NCBI GenBank assembly: GCA_037355855.1
Contig: CM074765.1
Span: forward strand, 1,302,001-1,366,000
Direction: 5' to 3'
From: Pseudo-nitzschia pungens
Taxonomy: Eukaryota > Bacillariophyta > Bacillariophyceae > Bacillariales > Bacillariaceae
DNA length: 64,000 bases
The translations under genes and the position numbers were made by a program. This document shows positions 28,268 to 37,676 of the stretch, piece by piece. Below the pieces are notes generated by a model. That model did no database searches, had not been told where the DNA came from, and saw only the letters and a list, made by a program, of their open reading frames with translations. Every line of letters begins with the position of its first letter. The stretch's first letter is position 1.

Positions 28268-29952
28268 TATGTTGGTTGCGGGAAAAGCAGTAATCACTCT
28301 GCTGTGTTGTTGTTGACTAATCTGTTGGGGTAGGTGATGAGAATTAGTAGTCAATGATGCTCATAACCTGCAAAATGTTGGTGTGCTCTCTACTGTCGAT
28401 ATAATCGCATGTACTTCTATTATTTACTTCGGTAGTAAAGAGTGAGGTATTTATTCACTAGCTATTCGGGATTCATCCTCACAACCGTATTGTTTTGTGT
28501 TTTTGCGAACTGCAGTGAGCGGGTCTTTGTCGTGAAGACTGCATCACCTCCCAATTGTGAGTCTTCAACAGTGGTAACCTTAATTAATTAGCCGGCTTTC
28601 TCCCCATTCCAAAAATGTGCGTCCAATGTTCGCTACACACATAGGACAAAACTATTTTGCTCTGATGACCATAATACGAAACATTGGATGCGTTGAACGG
28701 TTGTCCGCTTGCACATGTTTCTATTCTAAAAATAAAATAATCAAATAAAATTACGGGACTCCAGAAAACCATTGTTCTTTTGGTATGATGTGTTTGGAAT
28801 GCGCCAGCTCGCTTTCGTGACATGGGATTTCGCCTTCATTTCCTGGCGCGGCCATCGACGAGCTACCGTTGGTACACAGTAATTACCGTACGTACCGTAC
28901 ACAAATTCCTAAGCCTTTTCAAGTACGAAACGTAGCGGCCATACGTACGTAGAAGCGATACCACGATCTACGTAACTGTTGACGACACTGCTTACGTACT
29001 CGTACTCGCATCCGTAGAAATACATGCATAACCGTAGTAGTAGTACTTGGCTAGGTTCTACGTAATTAATTACGGCGAACTGCTTTTAGGAAAAACTCCG
29101 CTCCCCCACCAACGAGGAAGCAGCGCAGCTTCCCCCAGCCGCCAGAGTTAGACGAGACACTGCGGTTCGTACTGGGTACAGTAGCGTTTGCAGTGCGGTT
29201 CTCGTACCGAACAGCGGATTCGTGTCGAAAAACGAGCACTCCCTTCTCAAGTTCAAGACGCCTTGCTTGCCCGGTACGCAGAAAGTCAGCAGAACCATTA
29301 AAATAGCTAGCCAAGCTTCATTATTATTCTTCGAACACACGGGGTGACACCCACAACGACATACCATTCCCATTCCCACCACACCGAACTTGACGTCATT
29401 ATCATTATTTATTTATTCTTTTCTTTCGTTTCGGGAGTGTCGCAAAAATTACTCGCACCAAAGACATTTTAGATAGATTCGCAAAAGACAGACAGATCAA
29501 GCCGTTAGTGATTGGGGCGTCCCACGGCACAGCAAATCCGAGCGGGGAACGGGGAACAAGGAAAAATCCATCGGTCGATCGAACAATCCTGCCGTACGGC
29601 CTCGAAATAGGTGAGTGGGTGAGAATGCATCGGCAGACCATCGATCGATCGCTTTCCAATATTCCCAGCAACGAAGAGGGTTGTTTGGGACAATCCACGG
29701 GCGCGCTTCCGATGGATGGATGGATGGATGGATACATTCGAAAGAACGAACCCATCGATCTTCTTCGTCTTCTTTTTTTGAGAAAGAAAACGAACGTTCT
29801 TTTTTCGACCCCGTGATTTTTTGCTTGCTTTCTGATTGATTGATTGATTGATTACTTTGCTGTATTCATATACATATACATATATATATTCATATTCGCA
29901 TTCACCGGCAAACCACACCACGCAGTGCCATCGATCCAACACTATAGAGAGA
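28268..29952. other. Intergenic spacer
   Basis: No gene is supported. It is rich in TACGTA/GTAC words at 28860-29065. It ends in a (GATT)n microsatellite (about 29834-29853) and a TA-rich stretch (29870-29893) just upstream of the next ATG, which may form the core promoter. Confidence 0.5.
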
Positions 29953-32049
29953 ATGGAATGTCCTCGAGACGGACCACCGTCTCCCCAAACCGAGGCAGAT
30001 GTTGCAAACAAACACGCAATCTCAGACGCAGAGGCAAAGGCCGGGGTGCCGACCACAGCGAAGGACTGCAAAGAACCCACCGGAGGAGGCGATGTCGTTG
30101 TTACACCGGTGAAGAAGGAAACAGACGAAGGGACAACGACCGAAATCGTCCGAGACGCGGAAGAGACTCGGAACGAACCACCGCGCGATGAAAGCAACGG
30201 GGTGGATTCAAATCCAGATCCGGATCCGGATGCGGAACCGACTGCCCGCGAAGCAGGCGAAGGCGAAGGCAACTCCTCCTCGAAGCGGCCAGGAACCGAG
30301 AACGAAAGCGAGCACGATCCATCGCCGCGGGAATCCTTATCGAGCGGTGTCAAGGTGGAACCGGAATCCGGAACGCGGCGTGCACCCAGCGAAGGCGGCG
30401 ATGACCCGACGCCCCCGGAGGATCCGACCGGACCGATGGAGGGAGAAGCAGATGGAGAGGGAGATCCGGAGGCCGATGCCGCCGCTGCGTACTATCAACA
30501 GATGCAGCAGCAGTACGGGTACCATCCGAGCATCCATCCTCCGCCCTACTACTGCGGGTATTATCCACCTCCTCCTCCACCACCCCATCAGGGCTACCCC
30601 CATCAGGGCTATCATTCTCCCTACGGGCACCCTCCTCCTCCACCACCACCACCCCCCGGCAGCGAACCGCAGCACGCCGATGCCAGCAACGGCGGGGGCC
30701 CACCGGTACCGATGATGGGCAGTCCGGAGGCAGCGGCTATGCACCACTACTATCCTCCTCCTCATCATCATCATCCCCACTACGGGGGATATCCGCCGCC
30801 GCCTCCGCCGCCGCATCATCACTACGCTCCTCCCTACGGACCCCCGACCAGCCCGGTCAAGTCCCCGGGCAGCTCCGGAGGGGGGTATCCGTCGCAGCAG
30901 CATCAACCCCAGCATCCGCACAACACCACACCGCTCCGGCATCTTCCGCCGCCCCCGCAGGGTATCTACGTCTCGGCCTTTTATCCGCCACCGTCGCCCT
31001 CCGCCGGCCCGCACCCCTACGACGGATCGCCGCTTTCGCCGCCGAAAAAATCCCCCGCCGAGCACCACCACCACCACCACCACGAGCCCGGTGGCATCAA
31101 GACCGAGGCGCCGGGTGGTGCGAACGAGCCGCAGCCGCCGCCCTCGCCCACTTCCAGCAGCGGCGGCAGCGGGAGCAAGATCCACGGAAGCGGAAGCGGT
31201 GGACCCAACGGAATCCGGAACCTCAAGGTCTACGTCAAACCAAAGGGAATCGGTGTTCCGCAGGAGGTCCTGGATCGCCGGTCCCGCAAGAACGCCAATT
31301 CCCGGGCGCGGGCCGCCAAGCACCGGGCCATGGTGGCCACCATCGAGAGCAAGCCCCGGGAGGAATGGACCGAGGACGAGGAAAAAATCGTCGCCAAGCA
31401 CTACGAGCGCCGACAGCACAAGAACGGCCGGTCCCGGGAGCGGGCCCTCGAAAAGAAGAGCGAGATCGAGCGCATCCTGAGCAAACCCGAAGCGGAGCGG
31501 ACCAAGCTGGAGATGCAGTTCCTGGAAAACGCCCTCGGTGCCAAGGCCCGCAAGAACGAGGGAGATCGGCTGCGGAGGCGCAAGCTCAAGGAATTGGGAC
31601 TGGCCACGATGGGTGGGAGGAGCCACAAGGCCTACCTGACCAAGGCACAGCAGCAGCAGCAACAACAACAAGCGCAGGCGCAGGCACACGCCCATGTCTC
31701 GGCCGGGTATCCCCCCCCGCCGCACTACGGCTACGGGGGAGGCTATCACCACCATCCGCACCACCCGCCTCCGCCTCCCCATGCGTACGGCATGATGGCG
31801 GCCCCGCCCTCGCCGTATCACGGATACGCCCCACCCATGTACCCGGGGAGCGAGGGATACCCCCCGCCCCCGGAGGGCGGCGGCGGAGGAGGAGGAGCGG
31901 GCGATCCCTACGACGCTCCCCCACCGCCTCCGGACCTGCACGGTGGCGGGGAGAGTCCCCCGCCGTCGGCGGTCCTGCAAGGCGATCATCCGGCTTCGGG
32001 GCCACCCAACGGGTCTCCCCTGAAATCCTCCGATGGTTTGGAGGCCTAG
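29953..32049 (+). CDS. Low-complexity protein with three bZIP-like basic repeats, putative nuclear
   Basis: The family is not recognised. I start at the ATG at 29953, because the open frame further upstream crosses a GATT/TA microsatellite and has no ATG. The protein has 698 residues. Residues 1-180 are acidic. Residues 180-400 are rich in Pro, His and Tyr. Residues 441-550 hold three spaced basic repeats: RRSRKNANSRARAAKHR near 441, RRQHKNGRSRERALEKK near 486 and ARKNEGDRLRRRKLK near 531. Each is followed by an acidic helix of about 25-30 residues. The R-x3-KN-x2-SR-x-R pattern resembles a bZIP basic region, but no leucine zipper follows. A poly-Gln run and a second Pro/His/Gly-rich region complete it. 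Nuclear DNA or RNA binding is inference. The stop is TAG at 32047-32049. Confidence 0.75.
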   Translation: MECPRDGPPSPQTEADVANKHAISDAEAKAGVPTTAKDCKEPTGGGDVVVTPVKKETDEGTTTEIVRDAEETRNEPPRDESNGVDSNPDPDPDAEPTAREAGEGEGNSSSKRPGTENESEHDPSPRESLSSGVKVEPESGTRRAPSEGGDDPTPPEDPTGPMEGEADGEGDPEADAAAAYYQQMQQQYGYHPSIHPPPYYCGYYPPPPPPPHQGYPHQGYHSPYGHPPPPPPPPPGSEPQHADASNGGGPPVPMMGSPEAAAMHHYYPPPHHHHPHYGGYPPPPPPPHHHYAPPYGPPTSPVKSPGSSGGGYPSQQHQPQHPHNTTPLRHLPPPPQGIYVSAFYPPPSPSAGPHPYDGSPLSPPKKSPAEHHHHHHHEPGGIKTEAPGGANEPQPPPSPTSSSGGSGSKIHGSGSGGPNGIRNLKVYVKPKGIGVPQEVLDRRSRKNANSRARAAKHRAMVATIESKPREEWTEDEEKIVAKHYERRQHKNGRSRERALEKKSEIERILSKPEAERTKLEMQFLENALGAKARKNEGDRLRRRKLKELGLATMGGRSHKAYLTKAQQQQQQQQAQAQAHAHVSAGYPPPPHYGYGGGYHHHPHHPPPPPHAYGMMAAPPSPYHGYAPPMYPGSEGYPPPPEGGGGGGGAGDPYDAPPPPPDLHGGGESPPPSAVLQGDHPASGPPNGSPLKSSDGLEA

Positions 32050-33653
32050 GCGGAGGCCTAGGCCGGGCCGGGCCACGCGGCGATGCAAAGCGATGCGATG
32101 CGCCGCGCGAGTGGCAGTGCTCGCTGCCGGGACGCGAGGGCTGCGGTCGTTGGATTCGAATGATGATGATGATTATTATTATTATTGAGTAATGAGTTAT
32201 TTATTTGTTTCGCGCCGCGCAATTGTGAATGCATGCACGGTCGCTCGAGTCAGATTCTACCGGATGCGAGGAGTGTTGTTTGGTGCGTTTCCGTGGCGAC
32301 AAGACAAAACCGGATGAATCCGACGAGGGATGGGGTGGGGAATTCTGGAACGGGAACGGAATAGAACAGGAGGGAGTTGTTGTCTCTGGCAACAAAACGA
32401 ATTGTTATCGCACGGATCTGCCTAAGTTATGCATTACCGGGAAGCTACTGGGTTCGAATGGGAAGGGATTAACGGGATATCGAAACGCAGGGCTGTACTG
32501 TATATAACGTGCATACTAAGTACCGTAGTAGTTTGGGAAAACCATTGGGGCAGCTACCGGTATGGATGTTCGCCTCCGAGAAAAAGTGATTGGTTCGAGT
32601 GGATGATGAAATATATGTGTTTCCGGGTTGTGACAGTTGGGGGGACTTTTGTTCTTGTTTTTAAAAAATACTTGTGGCATTTTCTGCCTCTACGCAGTCC
32701 GCGCCGTGAAGTGTCAAAATAATAATACAGTAATAATTACAGTACAGTAGTATTTTCTCGCGTCAAACTTCGAACTGCTCCTCTCTGGGTCATATCGAGA
32801 TTCTCCGGAAACATCGGTGATGCAACAGTAGTCTAGTCAAGCAATGGAATCGCATCCCTTAAAAATGGAGGTCGAAGGCTCCTCTTCTTTTGTTTGGAAC
32901 AAGTCCTGTGACCGCTTCTTTTTCGATCGTGAGCTTCACCCGATATTCCACTCGGTGGAACCACATCTCGGAAACTATCACTTTTTGGACACAAGTCGCA
33001 GTACCGCCGGTTTGTTTCTGGTTGCCGGCATGCATCGCATCCGAGCGACGTGCATTATTCTACTATCGGAATTGTTGGTTGGGCCCTTCGCTCGCTCTTA
33101 TTATTACACGTGTTGCTAAACTGTATTTTCTCTCTTGATCGTGCGGTCTCAAATCGCGAAGCGGGTTGCTCTTGGCATAGATGGATGGGCTAAAGTCTAT
33201 CAAACGAAGCTTCCCCACCTCGCGATTGTCATTCTATCGGACGTTTCGGATTTTACAGTATGGTTCCTTTTGTGTTTGCAAACTTCTCAATCATATTTTC
33301 CCTACGACTCATCACAGTCTTTGGGTTGGGAAGAGGAAGGCAACCGCAGCAGCCGCAAGCGAATGGGACCCCTCACCGTGTCTTCGGATGGATTCGGGAC
33401 CGGCCTTCCCTTTTGAGTTACTTCCAAGAAGGCGCAGTTTATCCGAGTGATGACTTCAACTCCGCCCTGTTTGCAGTCTTTCTCACTTGTAGCTCCGATC
33501 ACATCTTTCAATTCCCTGCTTTGACCACACGGAAGAAGAAGAAGATCGAGCGAGACGATACGCCACCGCTCGGGTTTTGACCATCAATTCTTTCTTTCGT
33601 TCTGTTGGTAGAGACCTCCAATTCTTGTGTAGTTTGCGGGGAACCTCTGACGG
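32050..33653. other. Intergenic spacer
   Basis: No gene is supported. An ATT microsatellite lies at 32172-32186. Several short open frames lack any recognisable motif. Confidence 0.5.
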
Positions 33654-33970
33654 TCAGCAGGTCTTTTCGATTCCGCGTCGAATCAGCAAGTCAATCATGG
33701 TGGTTTCAATCGACTGGTATTCGTCGCCCTCGTCGACACCGCCTTGTTCTTCTACCTGTGAAACAGCCGTACTTTCGCCATTGACAACGGTCGAATTCTC
33801 GTTCTTCTTCTCAGCACGTGAAGATTCGTCACGCTGTCCATCACGGAGTAATCCCGATCCACGTTCTCTTCCGACTTGATGCCACCGAAGAAGATAAAGT
33901 CAACGGTAGAGCAGATGCCAACCGTTTCTTGCTCATTTTGTGTTTCGGTCGACTGAATAATCGGGATCAC
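33654..33970 (-). CDS. Possible C-terminal coding fragment, unidentified
   Basis: On the minus strand an open stretch encodes ETVGICSTVDFIFFGGIKSE and further residues to about 33820. A second frame then continues with an acidic, Ser-rich tail ending IDLLIRRGIEKTC at a TGA (33654-33656). Joining them needs a 1-nt change near 33815, in an AGAAGAAG run (here one missing base). A CTAG|GTG acceptor-like site precedes the fragment at 33970, but no upstream exon is identifiable. Composition looks coding; nothing is recognised. It could be a gene remnant. Confidence 0.25.
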
Positions 33971-35414
33971 CTAGACATGATACCGTATTATTACTCAATG
34001 ATCACCAAAATAACACTGAAAGTCAATACTAGTACAGTGCTTGTAAGGTTTACCTTGTACTCTCAAAATCAATACGACGTTTTCTCTAGTGGCAATGAAG
34101 TCAACCGTCTGGTGCTAAATTAGTTTTTTGATGAATGAATGTGAACAAAAGAACAACAGGAAGTTGTGTAAGAGTAAAACCTTACTCGTACGTATGGTAA
34201 GACTTTACATGCGTATCTGAAGAGCAAAGGAAAACTAGTTGTTTTTCGTTGAACTTGTTCCTTTTGATTGATGATTTTGGTTCTCTTGTTCGATAATGTT
34301 TTTACTTTTGTTATGTTGTACGGTACGATAAGTTAACTTAGTATCGCAAGGTCAGATCGAAATAAGGTTACGGTACTGTAATATTATTATCCTTGTGATG
34401 ATTCCCGCACAAGACTGATTGCGAAACAACCTTTCCTCCGATGCACATTCCATCAGTACGGTAAGTTACGGTAAACCTTCTGCAAAAACAACGCACGAAG
34501 AAGCAACCGACCTCTGTATCATTACAGTAAGGTTTACGGTAGGTAAGGTTACAGCCTTTGTCGTTTATGTAGGATTTTACGGTAATTAACCTTACTTTTC
34601 CTCGTACGGATTTGCAAAAATTACGAGTAAAATTCAAAATCGATAAGGCTCCGGAGGGAAACGCTCTACGTAACCTTACTGTGTCTGTCATATGACCCAT
34701 GCATTTTTGAAAATGTCGTCACCCGTATCGTATCCATTTGCATGTTTTATCCAAACACTACTTTCCATTAAATAAAATAATTGTGTGGATGGTCGATTAG
34801 GCCCCACAGACTTATTTTCGAACTCCATTTTCGACCGAAAATGCTAAGGGTCTGTGTACAATGAGGAAGAGAAGGAATTCAACGTCCGAAAAAAAGCAAA
34901 TTTTTATCTAGTAATAATCGACATATTTAATTCGCCTTTTAGGTACCGTGAACGTGAGCGATGGCATTTCGCAACTAAAGAAAATGTCTTAGGTTATGAA
35001 AGATAGTCATTTTCAGCATCCGACTAAAGACATCGGTACGTGGTTCCTCTCAAGGGACATAATGCCGAATTCAGGGAGGATATACGTGACCCTCTGTAGA
35101 CCATAAGCGTAATTTAAGTGCGATTGGGTGTGATCGTGAAAAAAATGATTCTGGTTCGGTCTTTTTGATAATTCCACAGCGCATGTAAACGGTAGGATGA
35201 ATCTACTTCGACCACAAGCAGCAGAATGCACCCTGTTCCTAATGTAAGCGACAAAATTCTGAACGTAGCCACCGTATTCTGGATAGTTAGTTTTCCAATA
35301 GTTTACGTGATCGGTTACGGTGCAGAGTCACGTTACAAATAATAGAGGCGGAAACTAGGCAACAAACAACCCTCATCAACAAGCAGAATCCAACTTTGGA
35401 TGATGCGGTAGACC
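33971..35414. other. Intergenic spacer with recurring GTAAGGTTACGG words
   Basis: No gene is supported. Between about 34160 and 34690 the words GGTAAG, GGTTACGG and CCTTAC recur many times in both orientations. The remainder is AT-rich. Confidence 0.5.
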
Positions 35415-37676
35415 ATGCAGGATACCAATAACAGCAATAGCAGTTATATCAGTAGCAACAGAAGGAATGAACTCCGAACCTTAACAGGCGATGGATCCGA
35501 TAGTCCCAGAGCGCCAAGATCATTATTGAGAGATCTTCCCCTTGCCGAGCCTTGTTTGAATCGGTATCAAAATAATCTCTCGATTGGTTTAGATAGGGAA
35601 AGGGATCAACAACATTCGACAGCGACACCAGCGACATCCACAATCATGTCAACAACGTGTCCCGAATCCTCTGAGAGGAATTCGAGTTCAATCCATTCAG
35701 AGCCTTTTGAACGACTCTCCTGCGCGTTGCCCAAGATTAACGAAGGCGATACTGACTATTGTGATTTCAGTGACAAAAAGCACCATCGCAATAGGAACGA
35801 GGACGCATTTTCTGACAACAGGAAAAGCGAACAGTCGGTCACCAATGCGAGTCAGGTTCCTCCTGTCACCTTCATATCAGACAATTCATCTGTGGATTCC
35901 TTTCCGGACTTTGGAAGCCAGCAAAGCAACAGTTCGTGTAGCACGGAATACGAGCAGTTGGAAAACGATTGTTTCGGTCCATGCGAGAACGATGTTACTG
36001 ATAGCACGCCCGTGTCTGGGTCTCTCAATACAAACTCACAACAACAACAACAAGATTTTCCTCCACAAAGTTACTCTCACTCATCATTTCCATTGAAGAA
36101 TAATGTCAGCACCAGGCGAAGATCCAGCCCTAAAAGCTCAAAGCCGATTCTGTCAGACGGGCATTTGCAGCAACAGCGACTCCGAAGACCTCGGGATAAT
36201 GCATTTTCCTCATCGCCATCGCTGCTCGTCTCGACGCTTGGACCGAAGGCCCCAATCTCTATCCGAAGATCATCATCCACGTCCTCATCTGATTGGAATC
36301 ATTCAAACAATGTTGGACAAACCTCATCTGCTTCAACTTGTACATCATCATCTTTCTCCTCACATTCGTCGTCTAGTTCTTCTATTTCCACGCAGAGATC
36401 CAGATCACACATCGCTTTTAGAGCACTGAAGAAAACAAACCCTAAGAAAGTATCAGGAACATCAAAAAGTCACCCTCACCATCACAACAGGGTCGCAGCA
36501 ACTGCGAAACAATACATGGTTAACCTTTTCTATTCATGGGGAGTCATCCTACAGCTCTTGGTTCTCGTGTTCATCGCACTGTTGGTGGCCTGGTCTCGTT
36601 CCCAGGCTGATGTGGCTGCTGAAACTCTCTTGCGCCTGCGCAAAGCCGAGTCCTTGGATTTGCTCAGGCTCCACCGGTTAGAAGACCATTCAATGCATGT
36701 ACACGAACTCATTCAGAAAAGTCTGGTCCGACTCGAAAGCAAAGAACAAGGTGTCATCGGAGATGAAAAGATCGAAGACTTGGTCAACAATTGGGTAGAC
36801 GAGGAGACAGAGCTAGGATCATCATCGACGAAAGATAGCGAGACTCTGCTGTCTCAATACCGCCAATTGCGTGAGATGTCGGCCCAACTGCGAAAGGATG
36901 AGGCCCTCATGAAGCTTCAACATAACCTGCAGGAAAAGGCGGCCAACAAGATTGTTGAAAACTATGGAGAAGGGTCGGTAAAGGTGGTTATCGAACTAAA
37001 CTTTCATGGCGTAAGGAATCCTATATCTTCTCTGAAAAAGGAGAAAAATGAACAAGGTTACAACATACGAAATAAACGCCGCAAAGATGGTGGCGAGAAA
37101 TCCCGCGAAATTATGGCCAAGGGCACGTATCTCTCCATTGTTTTGTGGCCTGATGCCCCCCACGCAGCTTGGGCTTGGCTTGATCAAATTGAGCGAGGTG
37201 TATGGAACGGAGCTTCCATTGAATGGGATCCAACTTCAACGCTACTACAATTTCGACCTATAATTGAGGATCCTGCGGATCGAGGTCACCTAGGATTTGT
37301 AGAGCACCACGACAGCGAGGAGGAGTCGGATCCCGACTTCCATCATGGTGCATGGACAATTGGACTTCGGGAAATTCTGATCTACGCTGAGGACAACGAT
37401 GACGAGGTTGCGAATGGCTTAAGACAAGACAAAAATCGGATGCGTTCTCAAACAAACAGCAACCGACTGGAAATGTTTGTCAATCTAGCTGATAACCAAG
37501 ATCTTCGGAAGCACGAAACATGTGTTGGGAAAATATTTGACGGTTTCGACTCCCTTCAACAATTACTGGAAGCCACTCGTTTGACTGAGGAAGGTGATGC
37601 CGTAACAAGTGTTACAGTCAAGGCAGTCACAGCCAAGCACATGACGAACACAGAACTGGATATGGTTTACCTTTAG
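35415..37676 (+). CDS. Single-pass membrane protein with a degenerate cyclophilin-like domain
   Basis: 753 residues. The first 360 are Ser/Asn/Gln-rich and probably disordered. One membrane segment (WGVILQLLVLVFIALLVAW) lies near residue 375, then a coiled-coil-prone stalk to about 525, then a domain resembling a cyclophilin-type peptidyl-prolyl isomerase: VKVVIELNFHG, later GTYLSIVLWPDAPHAAW, ILIYAEDND, LEMFVNLADNQDL, and VGKIFDGFDSLQQL near the end. The last two match the typical 'F-x-N-L-x-N...GKVxxGxD' part of the fold. The FxFxDQ-type catalytic segment is not evident, so catalysis is doubtful. The type II topology would place the domain in the secretory lumen. Start ATG 35415; stop TAG. 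Confidence 0.65.
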   Translation: MQDTNNSNSSYISSNRRNELRTLTGDGSDSPRAPRSLLRDLPLAEPCLNRYQNNLSIGLDRERDQQHSTATPATSTIMSTTCPESSERNSSSIHSEPFERLSCALPKINEGDTDYCDFSDKKHHRNRNEDAFSDNRKSEQSVTNASQVPPVTFISDNSSVDSFPDFGSQQSNSSCSTEYEQLENDCFGPCENDVTDSTPVSGSLNTNSQQQQQDFPPQSYSHSSFPLKNNVSTRRRSSPKSSKPILSDGHLQQQRLRRPRDNAFSSSPSLLVSTLGPKAPISIRRSSSTSSSDWNHSNNVGQTSSASTCTSSSFSSHSSSSSSISTQRSRSHIAFRALKKTNPKKVSGTSKSHPHHHNRVAATAKQYMVNLFYSWGVILQLLVLVFIALLVAWSRSQADVAAETLLRLRKAESLDLLRLHRLEDHSMHVHELIQKSLVRLESKEQGVIGDEKIEDLVNNWVDEETELGSSSTKDSETLLSQYRQLREMSAQLRKDEALMKLQHNLQEKAANKIVENYGEGSVKVVIELNFHGVRNPISSLKKEKNEQGYNIRNKRRKDGGEKSREIMAKGTYLSIVLWPDAPHAAWAWLDQIERGVWNGASIEWDPTSTLLQFRPIIEDPADRGHLGFVEHHDSEEESDPDFHHGAWTIGLREILIYAEDNDDEVANGLRQDKNRMRSQTNSNRLEMFVNLADNQDLRKHETCVGKIFDGFDSLQQLLEATRLTEEGDAVTSVTVKAVTAKHMTNTELDMVYL

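Noticed and set aside
28584..29382. Several 70-100-codon open frames on the minus strand
   Set aside because: They overlap each other in different frames, show no motif or coding bias, and sit in TACGTA-rich spacer DNA.
30337..32088. Long minus-strand open frame opposite the basic-repeat gene
   Set aside because: The GC-rich, codon-biased sense strand leaves the antisense open. The product is Arg/Val low complexity without motifs.
32400..32480. Possible tRNA T-arm words (GGTTCGA-like) near 32453 and 32583
   Set aside because: No acceptor-stem pairing or anticodon arm could be built around either word. I found no tRNA or rRNA gene in the window.
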